Of a stretch of DNA of 46,590 bases, positions 33,213 through 41,939 are shown one piece after another. The translations under genes were made by a program, and so were the position numbers. The stretch is from Lachnospiraceae bacterium. Its GTDB lineage: Bacteria > Bacillota > Clostridia > Lachnospirales > Lachnospiraceae. The notes under the pieces were generated by a model. The model did no database searches. It was not told the origin of the DNA and saw only the letters and a list, made by a program, of their open reading frames with translations. Location of the stretch: NCBI GenBank assembly GCA_017521985.1, contig JAFXAZ010000053.1, positions 1-46,590 of the forward strand, written 5' to 3'. Each line of letters begins with the position of its first letter. Positions within the stretch are counted from its first letter, which is position 1.

Positions 33213-35894
33213 TTACTCTGCAGTAATAAATAATTTTGCCAGTTTCACATCTTCTTTAGGGATAGGTGACCACTCGGCATATTCATATTCTGTATATGGT
33301 TCATTGGTAAATACCATTTTCAGAACATTCTCACCTTGCTCTAAATGAATTTTTGCATCAAGTTTGTACCATGCATTTTCATCTACAGCATTATCGCAAT
33401 ACACCGTTGCAAGTTTTTCACCATCTGTATTGAAATACCAAATTTGGGTTTTAGTACAATTGGTAGATAACTCAGCAGAGATGGTGTAATATCCTTCCTT
33501 TGGAGCGATGATGGTATAGAACAAGAAGGTTCTTTGAGCACGTTGATCTCTGCCAAGACGATGTAAGTACCAAGTGCCATCTTCACGTCTATCTTGGAAA
33601 ATTCTGGTGCTTGAGATGCCGTTTACATCCATAGCTGAGATTTCATTTACACCTTCATGCAGTGTGTGCTTTTTTCCAAAATCCTTTTTGCGGAAACAAC
33701 TGGTTTTCATAACGGCCTTGAGTACCCAGATGGCATTTTGCTGTAATCTTTCCAAACTGAGCTCACCTTTTTGGTAACTTGCAAGAGCGCGTGCAGCCTG
33801 GTCAGGATATCCGTAAGGCATTTTAATATTATTACCGGCCATAATTTCTTCTTCCAAAGGTGCATGGTTTCTCCAGTCTGTCATTGTGGCACCTTCGTAA
33901 TGCCACTCATCACGCAGTACACCGGTCATTAACTGAGCGTTTGCGGAGGTATGAGTTCCGTTAAGCTTGTTGTAGGAAGTCATAATAAAGGCTGGGTTAC
34001 TTTCTTTTACAGCAATTTCAAAACCTTTTAAGTATATTTCGCGTAATGCACGTTCGCCTACGATACTATTATTGTCCAGACGATGGAATTCGCAGTTATT
34101 TGCAGCAAAGTGCTTTAAGGTAGCGCATAACCCCTCGCTTTGTACACCATTTACAATAGCAGCAGCGGTTTTTCCGGTTACCAATGGGTCTTCAGAAAGG
34201 TATTCAAAGTTTCGGCCGCATAAAGGATTTCGATGGATGTTCATACTTGGTCCTAAGAGGATGTCTATGCCGGTTGAAACGCCTTCGAAGCCCATTGCTT
34301 TACCCATTGCGAATTGAAGTTCCTTATCCCAGGAGCAAGCAATCAAGGTGCCGCAAGGGAAACAGGTTGTATTAACAGAACGACGAATACCAGCCGGACC
34401 ATCAACAGTCTGTGGGTTTGGCACACCAAAATGTTTTAAGTTTCCTACGCCGGCAGTACCAAGAGGAAAGGCAGGTGGCTGACCTTGTGCAAGGGAAATC
34501 AAGTGGTTTACATTAAGTTGCTTTACAAATTCCTGCATGGTACAGTTGCCCTCGGACACATCATAGAGGGTCAGGCCTTTGTCTTTGCCAAATTCCTCAT
34601 CTGTAGTGGAAACCACAGGACTAACATAATCAGAACCATCAAAACGAAGGGTAAGCTGTTCTGTAACATAAGTGTTTTCAACAGTATATGTGCCGCAATA
34701 ATATGTACTTCTTACAGAATCACCTACAAATATCTGATAATCTCCCTTTTCCAAAACCCAGGCAGCCTTAAAACCTGTAGCGCCCACATCGTCAAAAGAT
34801 GCCATGGTTGCTATGTTAAAGGAGAGGAAAAGAGTTTCTGTATCCCCAGGCTGCAATTCCTTTGTTTTTGCGAAGGCTCTAAGCTCCAAAGCCGGTTTTT
34901 CCAACATTCCTGCCGGGGAAGAGGAGTAAATCTGTACCACCTCTCGACCGGCCATATCGCCGATGTTTTGTACAGTTACAGTTACTGTTATAAGATCATC
35001 ATCTACGTTACAGGTATAGTTGCTAAATGCAAATTCTGTATAGGATAGTCCAAAGCCAAACGGATATAGAACCTTTTCCTTGGCAAAGGTTTCAAAGTAA
35101 CGATATCCTACCCAAATGCCTTCTTTATATTCCGTGTATTCCGGATTATAATCAAAATAAGCAGAGGAAGGATAATCCTCAAAAGTATTAGCAATAGTAT
35201 CCACCAGCTTGCCGCTTGGGTTTACATCTCCACATAAAACGTCCGCTATTGCAGTACCGCTTTCCATACCAGGCAGATAGGTCAGAAGAACTGACTTAAT
35301 TTTTGAAAAACTGTTGATGAAGGAAAGGTCTATGGTAGAGGAAATATTTAATATTAGTACTATATTCTGGATGTTGGAGCTTTCCAGTGCAGTAAGTAAA
35401 TCCAGTTCAGATTTAGAAGGCATAAAAAACCCTACGGTTTTTTCATAGTTGTTAATAATGTCTTCATTGGCTTCACCGCTATAGGCCTGATCTTGAAGCT
35501 TGATGAGGGAATCTTTGCCTAATCTGCGGTCGCTTCCTTCGGAAGCCCACCTTTTTATGGTGACAATTGCTACGTCCATTTCTGTTGCCAATTCATTTAA
35601 TTCCGAAACGGTATAGGTTTCCTTACTCTGAGCTCTTTGTATAGAAGCTGAAGAAAGCAAAATTTTACCTTCTTGTTCCTTTTCATAGAGTCCATCGAGT
35701 AGATTTTTTACATAGGCGCATTTTACCATTGAGGAACCACCGCCACCTCTGATTAAATCCAGATTTTCATTACCAACGATACCCACCTTTCCTTTGTTTC
35801 TTAAAGGCAGAACTTTGTTTTCGTTTTTTAGTAGAACCATTCCCTGGGATGCTAATTTTCTTGAAATAGCATAATTTTGTGATAAATCAAACAT
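33213..35894 (-). CDS. Beta-glucosidase, glycoside hydrolase family 3, swapped domain order
   Basis: An 893-residue GH3 enzyme, no signal peptide. The order is unusual: the alpha/beta sandwich domain comes first (about 15-270, with SQGMVLLKNENKVLPL and IRGGGGSS). Then a fibronectin-III-like domain (LYPFGFGLSYTEF), then the TIM barrel (about 470-730, DGPAGIRRSV, ATLKHFAANNCEFHR, nucleophile Asp673 in TMTDWRNH), then a C-terminal carbohydrate-binding-like beta domain (about 760-893). This permuted order is known in GH3 enzymes of Ruminococcus and Butyrivibrio. It would release beta-glucose, or a related sugar, from the non-reducing end in the cytoplasm. GGAGG lies 7 bases before the ATG. It is divergent from the AraC gene at 36039. 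Confidence 0.88.
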   Translation of the reverse strand: MFDLSQNYAISRKLASQGMVLLKNENKVLPLRNKGKVGIVGNENLDLIRGGGGSSMVKCAYVKNLLDGLYEKEQEGKILLSSASIQRAQSKETYTVSELNELATEMDVAIVTIKRWASEGSDRRLGKDSLIKLQDQAYSGEANEDIINNYEKTVGFFMPSKSELDLLTALESSNIQNIVLILNISSTIDLSFINSFSKIKSVLLTYLPGMESGTAIADVLCGDVNPSGKLVDTIANTFEDYPSSAYFDYNPEYTEYKEGIWVGYRYFETFAKEKVLYPFGFGLSYTEFAFSNYTCNVDDDLITVTVTVQNIGDMAGREVVQIYSSSPAGMLEKPALELRAFAKTKELQPGDTETLFLSFNIATMASFDDVGATGFKAAWVLEKGDYQIFVGDSVRSTYYCGTYTVENTYVTEQLTLRFDGSDYVSPVVSTTDEEFGKDKGLTLYDVSEGNCTMQEFVKQLNVNHLISLAQGQPPAFPLGTAGVGNLKHFGVPNPQTVDGPAGIRRSVNTTCFPCGTLIACSWDKELQFAMGKAMGFEGVSTGIDILLGPSMNIHRNPLCGRNFEYLSEDPLVTGKTAAAIVNGVQSEGLCATLKHFAANNCEFHRLDNNSIVGERALREIYLKGFEIAVKESNPAFIMTSYNKLNGTHTSANAQLMTGVLRDEWHYEGATMTDWRNHAPLEEEIMAGNNIKMPYGYPDQAARALASYQKGELSLERLQQNAIWVLKAVMKTSCFRKKDFGKKHTLHEGVNEISAMDVNGISSTRIFQDRREDGTWYLHRLGRDQRAQRTFLFYTIIAPKEGYYTISAELSTNCTKTQIWYFNTDGEKLATVYCDNAVDENAWYKLDAKIHLEQGENVLKMVFTNEPYTEYEYAEWSPIPKEDVKLAKLFITAE

Positions 35895-35957
35895 ATAGAT
35901 ACCTCCAAATTTTTATGTATTTGTTTGAAAAACCTTTCAATATTATTAGTTATTCTA

Positions 35958-35986
35958 TTGTATTATCGGTCACCAGGTGTTAAAAT
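35958..35986 (+). promoter_or_regulatory. Predicted promoter of the AraC gene at 36039
   Basis: TTGTAT (35958-35963), 17 bases, TAAAAT (35981-35986). Within the spacer lies the small inverted repeat CACC-A-GGTG (35971-35979), a possible operator in this divergent region shared with the GH3 gene. Confidence 0.4.
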
Positions 35987-36038
35987 GATATACATATATT
36001 TGCAAAAAATACAACAATATTGATATTTGGAGAAAAGT

Positions 36039-36920
36039 ATGCATAATGAGATTATTGTACCTTCCATTGAAAAATCATCTATCAAAATTTTCAATGCACA
36101 GGATGTTGCTTGGGAGGAAGGCTCCTGCGATTGGCATATACATAATGAATTTGAGATTTTCTATTTATTAGAGGGTGCAAAAATATTTACTGTTAAGAAG
36201 CAAACGGTAGAAATGAAAGCAGGAGATATTATTTTTGTAAATAGCAGAGTTCCACATAAAACGTTAACTCCAATTGGTTCCAGGGGAATCCTGTTGCAAT
36301 TTAAAACGGATTTAAATTTAAATGATTCTGACTTTGACAACTATCTTTTCTGTTTTATTGATAAAGCAAAAGCGGATTTTATATTGTTTCGAATAAAATC
36401 TGATATTAAATTGCAGATGGAGCAATGTATCTTGAAAATAAGTGAAGAGGATAGAAACAGAAAGGGTGCGTATGACATATTTGTCAAAGCGTATGTATAT
36501 GAACTGTTGGGATATCTTTATAGGAATAATATTTTATCAATGCCAACGGACTATCTACAGTTGCAAAATATATCAAAGATTATACCGGTTCTGGATTACG
36601 TAAACCATCACTACTTAGAATCGGTTACTTTGGAAGAAGTGAGTGTACTTTTGAATGTGGACAAATCACATTTTTGTAGAATTTTTAAGAATATTACAAA
36701 TACTTCGTTTATTAATTACCTAAATTTTGTAAGGGTCTATCATGCAGAAATACTGTTGAAAACTACAGACAAAAATATTGCGGAAATAGCTTACGAAACA
36801 GGTTTCTGCACGGTTTCCTATTTTATTAAAACTTTTCGAAAATTTAACTATTGTACTCCTGCGAAATATAGAAAAATATTAGCAGAGAATACAAATGGAC
36901 AACGAAATCATGACCTGTAA
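36039..36920 (+). CDS. AraC-family regulator with cupin domain, likely controlling GH3
   Basis: A 293-residue regulator. The N-terminal AraC_binding cupin shows WHIHNEFEIFYLLEG and MKAGDIIFVNSRVPHKT; the C-terminal double helix-turn-helix contains VTLEEVSVLLNVDKSHFCRI and NIAEIAYETGFCTVSYFIKT. ATG at 36039 is preferred with GGAG seven bases upstream; a TTG four codons earlier overlaps the ribosome binding site. It is divergent from the GH3 beta-glucosidase, its most likely target. Its last 13 bases overlap the tail of the convergent AraC gene. Confidence 0.85.
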   Translation: MHNEIIVPSIEKSSIKIFNAQDVAWEEGSCDWHIHNEFEIFYLLEGAKIFTVKKQTVEMKAGDIIFVNSRVPHKTLTPIGSRGILLQFKTDLNLNDSDFDNYLFCFIDKAKADFILFRIKSDIKLQMEQCILKISEEDRNRKGAYDIFVKAYVYELLGYLYRNNILSMPTDYLQLQNISKIIPVLDYVNHHYLESVTLEEVSVLLNVDKSHFCRIFKNITNTSFINYLNFVRVYHAEILLKTTDKNIAEIAYETGFCTVSYFIKTFRKFNYCTPAKYRKILAENTNGQRNHDL

Positions 36921-37702
36921 TTCGCCTTTAGATATTCATTAGGTGAAAGTGTCGTTTCACGTTTGAATATCTTCCTGAAATAGCAGTCATCATGAAAGCC
37001 GGATAATGTAGCCACTTCTCTGATAGAATACATATCGGAGGTGATGAGTTCCTTGGCTCTGGCAATTTTCAAAGCATTAATATACTTTACCGGAGATACA
37101 TGATACTGACTGTGGAAAAGCTTACGAAAGTAAGTTTCTCCCATGTTGCACAGGGAGGCCAGGAAAGAAATATTTATTTCCTCGGTCAGGTAGTTGGATT
37201 GGATGTATTCTATAGCTGGTGTAAGCTTTTGCTTGTGGGAAGGTGATAGATAAGTGGTATGCAGTTCATTTTGCATCATGTATATGATTTCATAAAGCAG
37301 GGACATGCATTTTGCATAATATCCGGCATCTTTTTTAGACCATGTTTTTTCACAGGAATGGAACATGGTCTGAATTTTTGTGTTAGTCTTGAGTTTCATA
37401 ACAAAGCTTTCCTGAGATAGTTCTTCTGACAAGTCAAAATTGATAGCATAGCATGCAGTCTCTGCAGAATTTGAAATGTGTCCAACCCGGTAGTTGGAGT
37501 GTTTGGGCAAGTAAATGATGCACTGTTCAGTAGATGCAATGGTTATGCCATTGTCAAAGACGAAAAGGGGGGTCTGTTTCGGATAATAGACAAGACCATG
37601 AAAGGGACGGTCTTCGTGGACAGGCTTTCCTGCGCCGGGAGCCACGTAAACAACATTATTAAAATTATTAATGGTAAGCTGCGTATGTAAAAATGTTTCC
37701 AT
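36908..37702 (-). CDS. AraC-family regulator divergent from the glycyl radical operon
   Basis: A 264-residue regulator with a cupin-like N-terminal domain (TEQCIIYLPKHSNYRVGHIS) and a C-terminal AraC double helix-turn-helix (INISFLASLCNMGETYFRKL, IREVATLSGFHDDCYFRKIF). AAGGA lies 8 bases before the ATG. It is divergent from the glycyl radical enzyme operon across 208 bases and probably controls it. The regulator at 4274-5056 is a paralog in the same setting next to a broken glycyl radical enzyme gene. Confidence 0.85.
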   Translation of the reverse strand: METFLHTQLTINNFNNVVYVAPGAGKPVHEDRPFHGLVYYPKQTPLFVFDNGITIASTEQCIIYLPKHSNYRVGHISNSAETACYAINFDLSEELSQESFVMKLKTNTKIQTMFHSCEKTWSKKDAGYYAKCMSLLYEIIYMMQNELHTTYLSPSHKQKLTPAIEYIQSNYLTEEINISFLASLCNMGETYFRKLFHSQYHVSPVKYINALKIARAKELITSDMYSIREVATLSGFHDDCYFRKIFKRETTLSPNEYLKANYRS

Positions 37703-37840
37703 AAAATATCCTTAATATATAAAAGTCATAGAGTTGGTTTGTACTGGTTTCTTTATTTACAATTTAGCATGTTTCATCTGTATTTGCAATCGAAATCAAA
37801 TATATAAGTGTCGAAATGTCCTGTTGTGTTGTTCTGTATC

Positions 37841-37868
37841 TTGTGTAATTTATTTAGCGTACTATAAT
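37841..37868 (+). promoter_or_regulatory. Predicted promoter of the glycyl radical enzyme operon
   Basis: TTGTGT (37841-37846), 16 bases, consensus TATAAT (37863-37868). The transcript would start near 37875, leaving about 36 bases to the ATG, with AGGAGG at 37899-37904. A start downstream of the longer reading frame supports ATG 37911. Confidence 0.5.
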
Positions 37869-37910
37869 GAATTTGTAATAAAAATTCTATCAATGAGCAG
37901 GAGGATGGAT

Positions 37911-40079
37911 ATGAAGCTTGGTGCATTTGAAACAAACAGAAAAGAGCTGGAGAAGCAGTTTGAACAGATTAATTGGATTGTGCAGGACGGAGTGGATGAA
38001 ACTGCATTGATAACAGCATATGAGAAATTATTACAGGATATGGCAGGAAAGCCAAAGGCATTGATTAAGGCGAAAACCTTTGAGTTGATACTTACCAAGG
38101 CTCCGATTGCTATCGATAAGAAAGATATTTTTCAGGATAAGCTTTTGGGTGCAAAGATTATGCAAAAGCAGCGTGCGGACTGGGAAAAGGAAGTACAGGA
38201 TACATATTTGCAGGAGGAGTATAAGGAGCAGAGTGAAGCGTGGAATGAATTTGGTGCATATCAGGGGATTAGTGATTTTGGACATACTTCACCGAATTCC
38301 CGGTTGCTTTTGTATGTGGGTATTACAGGTATAATAGAACGTGTGGAAAAAGCTGCTTCAAGAGAAAAGTTGACAGATAACCAGAGAGTGTTTTATGAAT
38401 CCTGCAGAATAGTCTGGTCTGCAATGCAGGTATTTATAGTCAGGCTGGCAGATGCTATAGAGCCATACAATTTAAAGAACAGCCGAGCATTAAGAAATAT
38501 TGCAGCAGGTGCACCTGGTAATATTTATGAAGCGATGCAGCTTCTGATTGTTTATTTCTTCCTGCATGAGTATATTGCAGGTACAAGGGTCAGAACACTT
38601 GGAAGGTTGGATGTTTTATTGTATCCATTTTATAAAGAGGATATTAAAAGCGGTACCTTTACCCATGAAGAGGTAAAGGAAATGTTGAGGTATTTTTTGC
38701 ATAAGTTCTGGACAGCAAAGGTAGACTATGATTTACCTTTTGCATTAGGTGGTATTGATGCGGATGGTAACGAGGTTACCAATGATATGTCTTACTTAAT
38801 TGTGGAAACTTACAATGAATTAAATATCCACAGTCCTAAAATACATATCCGTGTTTCGGATAAAACACCGAAGGATTTTCAGAAGATGGTTCTACGCTGC
38901 ATTAGGGGAGGAAACAGTAGTTTTGTATTTGTGAATGATGATATTGGAATCAAGACATTAATGCGTGTAGGAATCGAGGAAAAGGATGCCAGAGATTATG
39001 TGCCAATCGGATGCTATGAGCCGGCAGTATGGGGCGTAGAGGTAGGTTGTACGGGTAATGGTGGAGTAAATCTGACAAAAGCAGTGGAACTCGTTGTAAC
39101 AAATGGAATAGATCTGCGTACGGGAAAGTCTGTAGGTATAGAGACGGGTAAAATAGAAAGTTATGAAGCTTTTGTGGAAGCTGTTAAAAAGCAGATTTCT
39201 TATATGACAGAAAGAGCGATGGATTATATCAGGAAGATTGAGGGATATTATAAGGAAATCAATCCCGATCCGATTTTATCATCCATGTATGACCATAGCG
39301 TTGAAGAGGGTGTTGATGTATATGAAGGTGGTGCCAAGTATAATAACAGCTCACTTTATTTTTACAGTATAGCAAGTCTGGTGGATTCTATGGCAGCTGT
39401 AAAAAGGCTGGTATTTGATGGCAAAATGCTCTCATTTGAGGAGTTATGTCAAATTATAAAGAATAACTGGAAAGACCAGGAGAAGCTAAGATTGATTGCC
39501 AGAAAATTACCGGAAAAGTACGGCAACAATAATGAGCTTGCCGACGAGCTGGCAAAAGATATCAGTGAATTTATAGCTGAGCTAAACCTTAATCATCCAA
39601 ATGGAAGAGGCGGCGTATTTAAACCTGCATTGTTTAGTATTGACTTTTGCTTCTTTGCGGGTAAAAGGACTATGGCGACACCGGATGGACGATTGGCAGG
39701 AGAACCACTTTCCAAAAATCTCTGTGCATCCACTGCCATGGATAGAAATGGTATTACTGCATTGATCAATTCTGTAACCAAGATGGATCATTCCAAGTTC
39801 CCGACAGGCTCCGTGCTGGATATTGTGCTGCATCCATCTGCAGTATCCGGGGAAGATGGTTTAGAGGCTTTTTATGGAATAATTAGAACCTATTTTAATA
39901 GAGGTGGTTTCGCAATGCACGGCAACGTATTTGATGCTTCTACACTCAAGAAGGCACAGGAAAATCCGGAGCAGTACACAAATCTTCAGGTACGTGTCTG
40001 TGGCTGGAATGCATATTTTGTTAACTTAAGCAAAGAGGAGCAGGATGCATTTATTGCTCAGGCGGAAAATGCAGTATAG
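37911..40079 (+). CDS. Glycyl radical enzyme (PFL-like), function unknown
   Basis: A 722-residue glycyl radical enzyme. The thiyl-radical Cys368 sits in PIGCYEPAVWG with Glu370, the Cys-x-Glu arrangement of the dehydratase/lyase branches rather than the Cys-Cys of pyruvate formate-lyase. The radical Gly698 sits in VRVCGWNAYF, 24 residues from the C-terminus. The consensus has a small residue and Tyr or Phe where this protein has Cys697 and Trp699. The frame extends upstream to 37734, but AGGAGG six bases before ATG 37911 fixes the start. An activase is encoded in the same operon (41057), so the enzyme should be functional. Candidate reactions are dehydration or C-C/C-N cleavage of a small polar substrate; diol dehydratase acting on rhamnose-derived propanediol is possible but unsupported by any partner aldehyde dehydrogenase here. 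Oxygen-sensitive, cytoplasmic. Confidence 0.85.
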   Translation: MKLGAFETNRKELEKQFEQINWIVQDGVDETALITAYEKLLQDMAGKPKALIKAKTFELILTKAPIAIDKKDIFQDKLLGAKIMQKQRADWEKEVQDTYLQEEYKEQSEAWNEFGAYQGISDFGHTSPNSRLLLYVGITGIIERVEKAASREKLTDNQRVFYESCRIVWSAMQVFIVRLADAIEPYNLKNSRALRNIAAGAPGNIYEAMQLLIVYFFLHEYIAGTRVRTLGRLDVLLYPFYKEDIKSGTFTHEEVKEMLRYFLHKFWTAKVDYDLPFALGGIDADGNEVTNDMSYLIVETYNELNIHSPKIHIRVSDKTPKDFQKMVLRCIRGGNSSFVFVNDDIGIKTLMRVGIEEKDARDYVPIGCYEPAVWGVEVGCTGNGGVNLTKAVELVVTNGIDLRTGKSVGIETGKIESYEAFVEAVKKQISYMTERAMDYIRKIEGYYKEINPDPILSSMYDHSVEEGVDVYEGGAKYNNSSLYFYSIASLVDSMAAVKRLVFDGKMLSFEELCQIIKNNWKDQEKLRLIARKLPEKYGNNNELADELAKDISEFIAELNLNHPNGRGGVFKPALFSIDFCFFAGKRTMATPDGRLAGEPLSKNLCASTAMDRNGITALINSVTKMDHSKFPTGSVLDIVLHPSAVSGEDGLEAFYGIIRTYFNRGGFAMHGNVFDASTLKKAQENPEQYTNLQVRVCGWNAYFVNLSKEEQDAFIAQAENAV

Positions 40080-40097
40080 TGGCAGGAGAGACAAATT

Positions 40098-41042
40098 GTG
40101 CGTAAGGAAAATCAAACGATAATGAGACAAGATTTATTGTTTTCGAACAAATATATAAATATTATTATAATGTTGATTGTATGTGCTTTGTGGGGCTCGC
40201 TATTCCCGATTATTAAGATAGGATATTCGGCATTTCATATTATGGCTGATGATATACCGACTATTATACTATTTGCAGGTCTTCGGTTCGTTATAAGCGG
40301 TATCATTCTGATTGGAGTTTCATGGATAAAAGCAGGGAATTTTAAATTACCTGCCAAGATAGAGTTTTCGTCTATTTTCCTGGTAGGTCTAACATCTATT
40401 ATCTTGCATTATGGTTTTACATACATCGGATTATCTTTGGGGGAAGGGTCTAAAAGTGCAATTATTAAGCAGGTTGGTTTCTTGTTCTTAAGTTGTTTTG
40501 CTTTCCTGTTTGAAAAAGAAGATAAGTTTAAGTGGCCTAAGTTTTGGGCAGGGATATTGGGCTTTGCAGGAATTATTGTAACAAGTATGGATGGTGTTGG
40601 TTTATCTTTTAGGGCAGGTGATATGATGTTGATTATGGCTTCCTTGTGTTCTGTGGCAAGTAATGTAATATCCAAGCAGGTCATAAAAAGGATAAATCCA
40701 ATTCAGCTTGTTGCATATTCTCAATTCATAGGTGGAGTATGTCTTTGTATCGCAGGTTTATTTTTAGGTGGGAAAATAGAATACATGGACTGGAAAGGGG
40801 GACTGGTCTTTGCCTATATCTGTTTTGCTTCTATAACAGCATACTCCTTGTGGAATGTATTGTTGAAGTATAATGACCTTTCTAAAATGTCTGTTATCAA
40901 ATTTACGGAACCACTATTTGCGGTAATATTCTCAGGGGTCCTACTGGGAGAGAGTATTTTTAGGGTTTCCTATCTGATAGCATTTGTGATAATATTTGTG
41001 GCGATTTTATTAAGTAATGTAAAAATAAATAAAGAGAAGTAG
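40098..41042 (+). CDS. EamA/DMT-superfamily transporter
   Basis: A 314-residue inner-membrane protein with about ten hydrophobic helices and two EamA-like halves (ALWGSLFPIIKIGYSAF in the first, AYSLWNVLLKYN and FTEPLFAVIFSGVLLGE in the second). The start is GTG at 40098 with AGGAGA six bases upstream, 18 bases after the glycyl radical enzyme stop. Placed between the enzyme and its activase, it probably moves the enzyme's substrate or product across the membrane. DMT proteins carry amino acids, sugars, nucleosides and drugs, so the cargo cannot be named. Confidence 0.88.
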   Translation: MRKENQTIMRQDLLFSNKYINIIIMLIVCALWGSLFPIIKIGYSAFHIMADDIPTIILFAGLRFVISGIILIGVSWIKAGNFKLPAKIEFSSIFLVGLTSIILHYGFTYIGLSLGEGSKSAIIKQVGFLFLSCFAFLFEKEDKFKWPKFWAGILGFAGIIVTSMDGVGLSFRAGDMMLIMASLCSVASNVISKQVIKRINPIQLVAYSQFIGGVCLCIAGLFLGGKIEYMDWKGGLVFAYICFASITAYSLWNVLLKYNDLSKMSVIKFTEPLFAVIFSGVLLGESIFRVSYLIAFVIIFVAILLSNVKINKEK

Positions 41043-41056
41043 ATGGAGAAGGATGC

Positions 41057-41935
41057 ATGATAAAAGCACGAATTGTAGATATAAAACGAATGGCAATACA
41101 TGATGGTGACGGTATCAGAACTACAGTATTTTTCAAAGGTTGTTCATTAAAATGTGTATGGTGCCATAATCCGGAGAGCATTGGGTTTAAAACACAGCTT
41201 TCTTATATAAAAAAGAAATGTATTGGTTGTGGAGAATGTGTGAAAGTCTGCGAATCCGGAGCTCATATCATTGAAAACGGCAATCATGTATTTCATAGAG
41301 AAAAGTGCACAGGTTGTGGTAAATGTGAGGAAGTTTGTCTGGGAGAAGCTTTAAAACTGTATGGCAAGGAAATGGCGGTGTCAGAGTTGATGCCGATTCT
41401 TCTGGAGGATAAGGACTTTTATGAAAACTCCGGAGGGGGTGTTACTCTTTCTGGAGGAGAGTGCCTAATGCAGGCTGATTTTTGCACAGAACTTTTAAAA
41501 GAGCTGAAAAACAATCAAATACATACAGCGGTGGACACCTGTGGATTTGTGTCAAGAGAGGCCATTGATAAGGTTATGCCATATACAGATATTTTCCTGT
41601 ATGATGTGAAAGCGTTTGACGAGACGGTACATATCAAGTGTACCGGACAGTCGAATAAAATCATTTTGGAAAACTTACGTTATATTGATAGATGTGGTAA
41701 GAAGATTGAAATCAGAATTCCTTATGTGCCGGATTATAATTCCGTTGAGATAGAAGAGATCGCGCGATTTTTGTCAGGACTGAAAAATGTAACGAAAGTT
41801 AAAGTATTGCCGTATCATAATTATGCTGGTTCTAAATATGAAGCTTTAGGAATGGAAAATACTTTACCAGAGAAGATACCTGATAAAGAAGTGATAGATA
41901 AAGTGGAGAAGTTAATGAGAGTAGTAGGATTATAG
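41057..41935 (+). CDS. Glycyl radical enzyme activase (radical SAM)
   Basis: A 292-residue radical SAM enzyme. Cys29, Cys33 and Cys36 (GCSLKCVWCHNPE) bind the SAM-cleaving [4Fe-4S] cluster. Two ferredoxin-like clusters follow: Cys55/58/61/65 (CIGCGECVKVC) and Cys84/87/90/94 (CTGCGKCEEVC), the insert found in activases of dehydratase-type enzymes but absent from the pyruvate formate-lyase activase. FYENSGGGVTLSGGECL and KAFDETVHIKCTG are family landmarks. It would abstract hydrogen from Gly698 of the enzyme at 37911. It starts 14 bases after the transporter with AGAAGGA upstream. Confidence 0.92.
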   Translation: MIKARIVDIKRMAIHDGDGIRTTVFFKGCSLKCVWCHNPESIGFKTQLSYIKKKCIGCGECVKVCESGAHIIENGNHVFHREKCTGCGKCEEVCLGEALKLYGKEMAVSELMPILLEDKDFYENSGGGVTLSGGECLMQADFCTELLKELKNNQIHTAVDTCGFVSREAIDKVMPYTDIFLYDVKAFDETVHIKCTGQSNKIILENLRYIDRCGKKIEIRIPYVPDYNSVEIEEIARFLSGLKNVTKVKVLPYHNYAGSKYEALGMENTLPEKIPDKEVIDKVEKLMRVVGL

Positions 41936-41939
41936 ATGA

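Noticed and set aside
33213-35894. Long plus-strand frames inside the GH3 gene (for example 34485-35048)
   Set aside because: They are shadows of the well-supported minus-strand GH3 frame.
37911-40079. Calling the glycyl radical enzyme pyruvate formate-lyase
   Set aside because: The active site has Cys-Tyr-Glu-Pro rather than the Cys-Cys pair of pyruvate formate-lyase, and the activase carries two extra ferredoxin-type clusters that the pyruvate formate-lyase activase lacks.
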